64,000 nt of DNA from Streptococcus pseudopneumoniae. GTDB lineage: Bacteria > Bacillota > Bacilli > Lactobacillales > Streptococcaceae. The stretch spans positions 124,001 through 188,000 of the forward strand of contig NZ_JUQX01000018.1 of NCBI RefSeq assembly GCF_001074565.1, given 5' to 3'. Positions 58,496 to 64,000 of the stretch are shown here, piece after piece. The position numbers were made by a program, and so were the translations under genes. How positions within the stretch are numbered: the first letter of the stretch is position 1; each line of letters starts with the position of its first letter. The notes under the pieces were generated by a model. That model was not told where the DNA came from, did not search any database, and saw only the letters and a list, made by a program, of their open reading frames with translations.

Positions 58496-59866
58496 CTAGG
58501 ATTTCCCTCCGACTGCCACGATTTTCTTGCCTTCTTTTATCCAAGGGTGTTGGGAAAGGGAGAAGTAAAGTTGGACAGTCATCACAACCCAGAGTAGCGG
58601 TTCACAGAGAATAACACCTGTATAGCCTGTCCATGGAATAATCCAAGCTACGAAAATAATTTTCCCAAACAACTCGATAAAGCTAGATATAAGTGGCAAA
58701 AGTTTTTGGCCTAGTCCCTGCAAGCTATTTCTATAAATCAATAAAAGGCTTAAAAATGGATAGAATACCGAACTGATACGTAAGTACAAGGTCCCATTTT
58801 CTACCAAATAGCTGTCTGTCGAACTCGCCAAGAAAGAAACTAGGCTAGGACTGGCAAAAAATAGGAAAATACAGGCAAAGGCTGCCCAAGACATACTCAA
58901 ATAGCTCCCTAAACGAAGGCCTTGGACAATACGTTCGGGACGTTTCGCCCCAAAATTTTGAGAGATAAAAGTCGTCATCGATGCTGAAATAGCCGTCATT
59001 GGCAGCAAGGCAAAGGCCATGATTCTGCGCGCTGCTGTTTGAGCACTGATAATGACTGCACCAAAACTATTGACAGAGGATTGCAAAATGACACTTCCGA
59101 TAGAGACGATTGACCCCATCAGACCCATGGCTAGCCCCTGCTCCAAGAGATCAACATAGAGAGACTTATTCCATTTGAAATGTTTCAAGCCTGGAAGAAG
59201 CTCTGGAACACTCTTACGAATATAAAAATAACAGAAAATAGCTGACAGACCTTGCGAGATAATAGTCGCAAGACCAGCAGACTGAACACCCAGATACAGT
59301 TGCGTAATAAAATACAAATCCAAGATCACATTAACGATAGCTGAGAAGATAAGAAAAGCAAGAGCCGCAAGGCTATCACCAATCGAGCGCAGTAAGCCTG
59401 CAAAAAGATTGTAAGCAAAACTAACCCCTACACAGGTAACAATCATGGAGATGTACTCGTAGGATTGAGGAAGGATTTCTACAGGTGTTTCTAGGTACTG
59501 CAAGAGTGGATAAAGACCGAAGAAGCCCATCAGCATGACAAGAGCACTCAGGATGGCACCCAGAAGCCAAGTTGCTGCAACTGCTTCCTTGATTTTGGTG
59601 AAATTACGAGCCCCATAATAGCGGGCAATGACAATCCCCATGCCATTGCCAACACCAAGCGTAAAGCCTATGATCAAGTCAAAAATGGCCGTTGTTGCTC
59701 CTACTGCTGCCAAGGATTCTTGCCCAAGAAAACGCCCAACAATCAAGACGTCAGCCGTATTATAAAGCTGTTGAAAGATATTAGACAACAAGATTGGAAA
59801 GGCAAAGCTTAAAAGCGAAGGAAGGATTGGACCATTGACCAAATCCACTTTTCTTTTCTTATTCAT
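58496..59866 (-). CDS. MATE-family efflux transporter
   Basis: This 456-residue protein has twelve hydrophobic spans and begins MNKKRKVDLVNGPILPSLLSFAFPILLSNIFQQLYN, typical of NorM/DinF-related MATE exporters. Two homologous halves are visible (the second from about residue 235). It should expel cationic drugs using a sodium or proton gradient. It is leftward, with no partner gene, and close to recA but separated from it by the acetyltransferase gene. Whether it counts as dinF cannot be settled here. Confidence 0.9.
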   Translation of the reverse strand: MNKKRKVDLVNGPILPSLLSFAFPILLSNIFQQLYNTADVLIVGRFLGQESLAAVGATTAIFDLIIGFTLGVGNGMGIVIARYYGARNFTKIKEAVAATWLLGAILSALVMLMGFFGLYPLLQYLETPVEILPQSYEYISMIVTCVGVSFAYNLFAGLLRSIGDSLAALAFLIFSAIVNVILDLYFITQLYLGVQSAGLATIISQGLSAIFCYFYIRKSVPELLPGLKHFKWNKSLYVDLLEQGLAMGLMGSIVSIGSVILQSSVNSFGAVIISAQTAARRIMAFALLPMTAISASMTTFISQNFGAKRPERIVQGLRLGSYLSMSWAAFACIFLFFASPSLVSFLASSTDSYLVENGTLYLRISSVFYPFLSLLLIYRNSLQGLGQKLLPLISSFIELFGKIIFVAWIIPWTGYTGVILCEPLLWVVMTVQLYFSLSQHPWIKEGKKIVAVGGKS

Positions 59867-59918
59867 AAGCCTATTATATCAGCTTTCTAGAGGAGCGACA
59901 AGGATTGCTTGAAATCAA

Positions 59919-59947
59919 TTGCCTACCGAGAGACAATTTGCTATAAT
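59919..59947 (+). promoter_or_regulatory. Promoter of the acetyltransferase gene
   Basis: TTGCCT (59919-59924) and TATAAT (59942-59947) are 17 bases apart, with TGC before the -10. The transcript start would fall about 13 bases before the ATG, leaving a very short leader around AAGGAGG. Confidence 0.7.
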
Positions 59948-59966
59948 CAAGAAAAGGAGGTCATTT

Positions 59967-60521
59967 ATGAGTTTGACCAGTCAATTAATAACCAATGCAT
60001 TTCCTGATTTGGATAAGGTTGAAAAGCTAAACAATGAAGCCTTCCCCGAGGAAGAACGAGTCCCACTGTCTGAGTTTTTACGCTATCAAGACCGAGACGA
60101 TGCCCACTTTTTCGCCTTTTATAACGAAGAAGAGTTTGTCGGATTTGCTTTTGCCATCTCCAATCAAAAAGCCTTTTATATCAGCTTTTTTGCCATCATG
60201 CCCCACCTGAGAAGCCACGGGTATGGGAAGGAAATTATCGACAAACTAACTGATTTTTATCAGCGGACCATGTTGCTTGAAGTCGAGCGCTTAGATGAAG
60301 AATGCGATAACTTGGAGCAAAGGAAGGCTAGAATGGACTTCTATCGGCAAAATGCCTTTAAAACAGCCAACGCTTTCCTTGAGTACGATGGTTTGAGTTT
60401 TGAAATCCTCTATCGTGGCGATCACTTTGACGAAGAAGCCTATCGTGACATCTTCCAGAAGTTGCAAGATGAACATTACTTTGACTTTCATATCGAATAC
60501 AGACGCTTTAGTGATCATTAG
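59967..60521 (+). CDS. GNAT-family N-acetyltransferase
   Basis: This 184-residue protein begins MSLTSQLITNAFPDLDKVEKLNNEAFPEEER. The acetyl-CoA motif A region is FFAIMPHLRSHGYGKEIIDKLTDF near residue 75, followed by LEVERLDEECDNLEQRKARMDFYRQNAF. The ATG at 59967 has a perfect AAGGAGG seven bases upstream; an in-frame start at 59919 would lie on the promoter. The substrate is unknown. It is convergent with recA. Confidence 0.9.
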   Translation: MSLTSQLITNAFPDLDKVEKLNNEAFPEEERVPLSEFLRYQDRDDAHFFAFYNEEEFVGFAFAISNQKAFYISFFAIMPHLRSHGYGKEIIDKLTDFYQRTMLLEVERLDEECDNLEQRKARMDFYRQNAFKTANAFLEYDGLSFEILYRGDHFDEEAYRDIFQKLQDEHYFDFHIEYRRFSDH

Positions 60522-60537
60522 TTCGTTTGAATTAGAT

Positions 60538-60570
60538 AAAAAAGTAGCAGATTTTCTGCTACTTTTATTT
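60538..60570. terminator. Bidirectional terminator, acetyltransferase and recA
   Basis: AAAGTAGCAG and CTGCTACTTT arms enclose ATTTT, with T runs in both directions. Confidence 0.85.
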
Positions 60571-61719
60571 TTATTCTTCAATTTCAATTCCAAGATCATC
60601 GCCAAGGTCAAGTGTTACTTCTTGGTTAGAAGTCGTCTCCGCTACTGGACTATGATCAGAAGCTTCTTCATCTTCAATCAAGCCATATTGAACACGGACT
60701 TGATGGTCAATGGCGTCAAAGATTTCCGGATGATCTGCCAAGTATTTTTTAGCATTTTCAGATCCTTGCCCGATTTTTTCACCCTTGTAAGAGTACCAAG
60801 CTCCTGCTTTTTGGATGATATCAAGGTCACTTGCAATCTTCAAGAGTTCACCAGTCTTAGAAATCCCTTCTCCGTACATGATTTCAACAAAAGCTTCTTT
60901 AAACGGTGGAGCCACCTTGTTTTTAACAACCTTGATCTTGGTTTCCTTACCGACATTGGTATCTTTTTGGTCACCAGTTCCCTTGATTTGTGTGCTTCCA
61001 CGAACATCCAAACGGACTGAAGCATAAAATTTCAGAGCACGTCCACCTGGAGTTGTTTCTGGGTTTCCAAACATGACCCCAACTTTTTCACGCAATTGGT
61101 TGATAAAGATAGCAATTGTTTTGGTCTTATTGATTGAAGCACCAAGTTTACGCATGGCCTGGCTCATCATACGAGCTTGTAAACCAACGTGGCTGTCTCC
61201 GATATCACCATCTATTTCTGCACGAGGCACAAGGGCCGCAACTGAGTCGATAACGACTAGGTCAACTGCACCTGAGTCAATCAATTTCCCTGCAATTTCA
61301 AGGCCTTGCTCACCTGAGTCTGGTTGTGATAAGAGCAATTCGTCAATATTCACACCAAGGGCTGCTGCATAGGCTGGATCAAGGGCATGTTCCGCGTCGA
61401 TAAAGGCAGCGATACCGCCTTCTTTTTGAGCTTGCGCAACAGCGTGAAGGGCAACTGTTGTTTTACCAGATGATTCTGGTCCATAGATTTCGATGATACG
61501 TCCCTTAGGATAACCACCTGAACCAAGAGCAATGTCTAGAGCCAATGAACCTGAACTCATCACTTGAACTTTTTGCTCTGCACGCTCGCCCAAACGCATG
61601 ATTGAGCCTTTACCGAAATCTTTCTCAATCAATTTAAGAGCATCGTTCAAGGCTTTTTCACGATCAGCTCCAAATTTTTTTCCGATTTCATCTAATTTTT
61701 TTGTTGGTTTTTTCGCCAT
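60571..61719 (-). CDS. recA: RecA recombinase
   Basis: This 382-residue protein has Walker [10 protein letters not shown] near residue 75, MAW motif region, Walker [11 protein letters not shown] near residue 150, loop L2 region with [26 protein letters not shown] near residue 218, and an acidic tail ([13 protein letters not shown]). It forms filaments on single-stranded DNA for repair and for transformation. It lies 54 bases after cinA, as in the competence-induced operon of pneumococci, and has its own weak promoter in the gap. Confidence 0.98.
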   Translation of the reverse strand: MAKKPTKKLDEIGKKFGADREKALNDALKLIEKDFGKGSIMRLGERAEQKVQVMSSGSLALDIALGSGGYPKGRIIEIYGPESSGKTTVALHAVAQAQKEGGIAAFIDAEHALDPAYAAALGVNIDELLLSQPDSGEQGLEIAGKLIDSGAVDLVVIDSVAALVPRAEIDGDIGDSHVGLQARMMSQAMRKLGASINKTKTIAIFINQLREKVGVMFGNPETTPGGRALKFYASVRLDVRGSTQIKGTGDQKDTNVGKETKIKVVKNKVAPPFKEAFVEIMYGEGISKTGELLKIASDLDIIQKAGAWYSYKGEKIGQGSENAKKYLADHPEIFDAIDHQVRVQYGLIEDEEASDHSPVAETTSNQEVTLDLGDDLGIEIEE

Positions 61720-61760
61720 TTTGTTCTCCTATATTCTACTGGTCCTTAGACCTATCTTTT

Positions 61761-61769
61761 ATTATACCA
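61761..61769 (-). promoter_or_regulatory. recA basal promoter
   Basis: On the minus strand TGGTATAAT (extended -10) ends at 61761, 42 bases before recA. The -35 is poor. It would give basal recA expression besides competence-driven transcripts from cinA. Confidence 0.6.
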
Positions 61770-61773
61770 AAAT

Positions 61774-63030
61774 TTAGTCACTTAATAAAGCCTTGCGAAC
61801 TAGGTTAAAGGCATGCATTACCGCAATATGACGAACATCTGCACGGCTCCGTCCTGCGATATTCGCCTTGATAAGTTCTGTTCCTTTTGCATGCGCCAAG
61901 CCGATAAAGACGGTCCCAGCTGGATGCTCCTCTAGGCTATCTGGTCCTGCCACACCCGTCAAACTCACTCCGTAGTCAGACTGAGTCTTGAGACGTGCCT
62001 GCTCTGCCATTTTTCGAGCGGTAAACTCAGAAACGACCCCGTATTCTTTCAGCTCTTGCTCGGAAATATCCAGCATCTTGGACTTTTCCTCTAGGCTGTA
62101 GGTGACAAATCCTCCATTAAAGATAGCTGACACACCTGAAAAGTCTGCTAAAGTAGCCTGAAAGAGGCCTGCCGTCAAACTCTCTGCTGCAGTAATGCTT
62201 TTCTGTCTCTTCTTAAGCTCTTCTACAACGACACTTGCTAGACTGGTTTCTTCTCCATATCCATAACAGATATCTCGCAGTGAATGTCCATCGAAAGTCT
62301 GGCGACCCAAGATTTGATTTTCTAGGATGTCCAGTGCTTGATCAGCCTTTTCTTGACTGACTGCTTTTGTAGACAAGCGCAAGGTCACCTCTCCCGTTTT
62401 GGCATAAGGAGCCAAAGTCGGATCCGTTTGTTGGTCAATCAAGTCCGCCAAAATAGTCACCAACTGACTTTCTCCAATTCCAAAGAAACGGAGCACTCGG
62501 GAATAGAGCTTAGCACCAGTCATTAACTTGGGTAAGAGCTGATTTAGGACCATGGGTTTCAACTCACTAGGAGGTCCTGGAAGAACCACGTAGGTCACGC
62601 CATCCACTTCCGACACTCCTCCGACAGCTAAGCCTGTCTCATTTGGCAATGGGGTTGCCCCTTCTACAATTTGGGCTTGCCGCTCATTATTTGGTGTTCG
62701 CGCATAGTCTGGCCTTTGGGCAAAAAAGATATCTAGTTTTTCCTGCGCTTGAGGATTAAACTCTAGATTTTTTCCCAAAAATTTAGCCAGAGTTTGTTTG
62801 GTCAAATCATCCTTGGTTGGTCCCAAGCCCCCTGTCAAAATCACAAGATTGCTACGTTGACTCGCAATCTCAAGCAAGGACAAAAGACGAGCTTCATTAT
62901 CCCCAACAGCTGTTTGGAAGTAGACGTCTACCCCGATTTCAGCTAGTTTCTCTGATAAAAACTGAGCATTGGTATTGACAATCTGCCCTGTTAAAATTTC
63001 TGTTCCTACAGCAATAATTTCTGCTTTCAT
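61774..63030 (-). CDS. cinA: CinA competence-induced protein
   Basis: This 418-residue protein has an N-terminal molybdopterin-binding-like domain ([29 protein letters not shown], then [17 protein letters not shown] and [12 protein letters not shown]). The C-terminal CinA amidohydrolase domain starts from about residue 255 ([42 protein letters not shown]). It is linked to pyridine-nucleotide salvage and, in streptococci, brings RecA to the membrane in competence. It is first in the cinA-recA unit and carries a ComX-type box upstream. Confidence 0.95.
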   Translation of the reverse strand: MKAEIIAVGTEILTGQIVNTNAQFLSEKLAEIGVDVYFQTAVGDNEARLLSLLEIASQRSNLVILTGGLGPTKDDLTKQTLAKFLGKNLEFNPQAQEKLDIFFAQRPDYARTPNNERQAQIVEGATPLPNETGLAVGGVSEVDGVTYVVLPGPPSELKPMVLNQLLPKLMTGAKLYSRVLRFFGIGESQLVTILADLIDQQTDPTLAPYAKTGEVTLRLSTKAVSQEKADQALDILENQILGRQTFDGHSLRDICYGYGEETSLASVVVEELKKRQKSITAAESLTAGLFQATLADFSGVSAIFNGGFVTYSLEEKSKMLDISEQELKEYGVVSEFTARKMAEQARLKTQSDYGVSLTGVAGPDSLEEHPAGTVFIGLAHAKGTELIKANIAGRSRADVRHIAVMHAFNLVRKALLSD

Positions 63031-63047
63031 TTTTCCTCCTACCTATC

Positions 63048-63055
63048 TATTCGGA
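63048..63055 (-). promoter_or_regulatory. ComX (SigX) box upstream of cinA
   Basis: On the minus strand TCCGAATA (63055-63048) differs at one position from the pneumococcal combox TACGAATA. It lies 17 bases before the cinA ATG, with AGGAGG between. The place replaces an ordinary -10 and fits late-competence control. Confidence 0.72.
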
Positions 63056-63065
63056 TTCTTTTTGA

Positions 63066-63096
63066 AAAAATCGCAGGAAATTTCCCACGATTTAAT
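63066..63096 (-). terminator. Terminator of the LCP gene
   Basis: On the minus strand AAATCG(T)GGGAAA and TTTCCTGCGATTT arms are followed by TTTTTC. It separates the LCP gene from the cinA promoter. Confidence 0.7.
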
Positions 63097-63101
63097 TTTT
63101 T

Positions 63102-64000
63102 TTATTCTGTTTCTTCGCTTGAAGCACTAGTACTTGATGAAGGTGCAGGTCGACCAAATGCCGTCTCGTAAAGAACAACATTGGTTTCCAACTCAGTCAC
63201 TTCCTCTTTACCTAGTGAACGACGTAAAAGATTTTGCATTTCGAGCATATGTTCTGAGGTAACGATTTGATAAGAAATCCCCTGCAACTCAGCATCTTCT
63301 CCACGCAATTGATGCGTTTCAATATTCTTGAAGGAATCTTGATAGCCGAGCAATTGTGGAATACTCTTGGCTGAAAGGTCGACATTGGTCTGCATATTGT
63401 TGCTCAAAGCTTTGAGGATGCCTTGATAATGGCTCACACTATTTAGACTCAAAACCTTCTCTACGATTTTTTGAATAACTTCCCGTTGACGTTTTTGACG
63501 ACCATAATCTCCTTCTGGGTCTTGGTAACGCATCCGTGAATACACCAGGGCTTCCTCACCATTCAAGGTTTGTTCTCCAACACCAATGGAAATCTTATTA
63601 AACTCTTCTTGGTCAGCAATCGAAATCGGGAAACCAAGTGTATTGTTGACGGTGATTCCCCCAACTGCATCCACCAATTGTTGAAGACCTTGCATATTGA
63701 CCATGACATAGCGGTCTATATGGATATTCATCATCTTTTGAATAGTAGAAATCGCCAGTTCCGCACCGCCATTGGCATAGGCAGCATTGAGTTTAGCTTC
63801 CTGAACTTGGCCGTCTCCAAGGTCAATCTTGGTTAAAATATCCCGTTCCAAACTCATCATAGTGGTTTTCTTCGTCTTCGGATTAACGGTAAGGAGAATC
63901 ATGGAATCACTATTCCCCACCCATGGATCTGTACGTTCCACATTTCCCGTATCTACCCCCATCAAGAGGATGGTCAGAGGCTCAGTCGCCTCGATAACGT
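63102..64000 (-). CDS. LytR-CpsA-Psr family protein, 5' end beyond window
   Basis: The frame is open to base 64000, so the N-terminus with its membrane anchor is outside. The visible part starts within VIEATEPLTILLMGVDTGN and has the LCP core: TMMSLERDILTKI, MVNMQGLQQLVDAVGGI, and the arginine-rich lipid-phosphate pocket YSRMRYQDPEGDYGRQKRQREV. The end is a Ser/Thr/Glu-rich tail. LCP enzymes join teichoic acid or capsule to peptidoglycan. In the pneumococcus an LCP gene lies next to cinA, as here. It is a paralogue of cpsA at the other end of the window. Confidence 0.93.
   Translation of the reverse strand, partial: VIEATEPLTILLMGVDTGNVERTDPWVGNSDSMILLTVNPKTKKTTMMSLERDILTKIDLGDGQVQEAKLNAAYANGGAELAISTIQKMMNIHIDRYVMVNMQGLQQLVDAVGGITVNNTLGFPISIADQEEFNKISIGVGEQTLNGEEALVYSRMRYQDPEGDYGRQKRQREVIQKIVEKVLSLNSVSHYQGILKALSNNMQTNVDLSAKSIPQLLGYQDSFKNIETHQLRGEDAELQGISYQIVTSEHMLEMQNLLRRSLGKEEVTELETNVVLYETAFGRPAPSSSTSASSEETE

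Noticed and set aside
60400-61020. 206-codon plus-strand frame across the end of the acetyltransferase gene and recA
   Set aside because: Crosses a bidirectional terminator and lies antisense to recA.
60522-63055. LexA/SOS box near recA or dinB
   Set aside because: No LexA-type palindrome seen; streptococci of this group control recA through competence and a basal promoter.

Overview
The window is chromosomal DNA of a mitis-group Streptococcus (S. mitis / S. oralis / S. infantis type). The evidence is low-GC coding, Wzg-Wzh-Wzd-Wze-WchA capsule proteins close to the pneumococcal ones, BOX-type intergenic repeats, a ComX-type box before cinA, a CtsR-type clpL promoter, and tandem AliB-like lipoproteins between dexB and the capsule operon. 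It does not look like S. pneumoniae itself. A MATE transporter and an acetyltransferase follow recA with no lytA, and blocks that I recall as separate in the pneumococcus (luxS/clpL, pfl/dinB/ilv, rpsL/rpsG/fusA, a NarL-type two-component/ABC operon, fakA/rpmB) are joined here. Species and synteny statements are from memory, not from a search.

Left part (1-17700). A capsule/exopolysaccharide locus reads leftwards: cpsA-cpsB-cpsC-cpsD (attachment and tyrosine phospho-regulation), cpsE (initiating sugar-1-phosphate transferase), a DUF4422 transferase, a Wzy-like polymerase, a LicD-family phosphotransferase, a GT4 transferase and a GT2 transferase cut by the window edge. No Wzx flippase is visible, so the locus must continue to the left. 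Upstream lie two AliB-like peptide-binding lipoproteins, then dexB with a cre-like site on its promoter. A DUF1846 gene and luxS point the other way.

Middle (17760-46011). clpL has a CtsR-type control region and a 261-nt leader carrying a 29-codon ORF. Then come pfl (cre over the promoter), dinB, uppP, a DUF2207 membrane protein, a glutamine-type ABC importer, a small HTH-like protein, an SPFH protein, the branched-chain amino-acid genes ilvB-ilvN-ilvC and ilvA (CodY-like box upstream of ilvB), and rpsL-rpsG-fusA. Next are a six-gene small-protein/ABC/two-component operon with an upstream palindrome, a lipoprotein, fakA-asp23 preceded by a BOX element, and rpmB.

Accessory part (46118-57635). 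A LytTR regulator and LiaF-like membrane protein pair has a 21-bp-spaced direct repeat upstream. Next to it is an island flanked by two copies of a PAP2-phosphatase 3' end. It holds a large LPXTG SEC10/PgrA-like surface protein, an IS200/IS605 transposase inserted into an IS3-family remnant, and a dead YSIRK/LPXTG surface-protein gene. Then come the intact PAP2 gene and a MarR-ABC-ABC efflux operon with three operator-like dyads, divergent from a small membrane-protein gene.

Right part (57683-64000). yebC, a MATE transporter, a GNAT acetyltransferase, recA, cinA with a competence box, and a LytR-CpsA-Psr gene cut by the right edge. No tRNA, rRNA or CRISPR array was seen.
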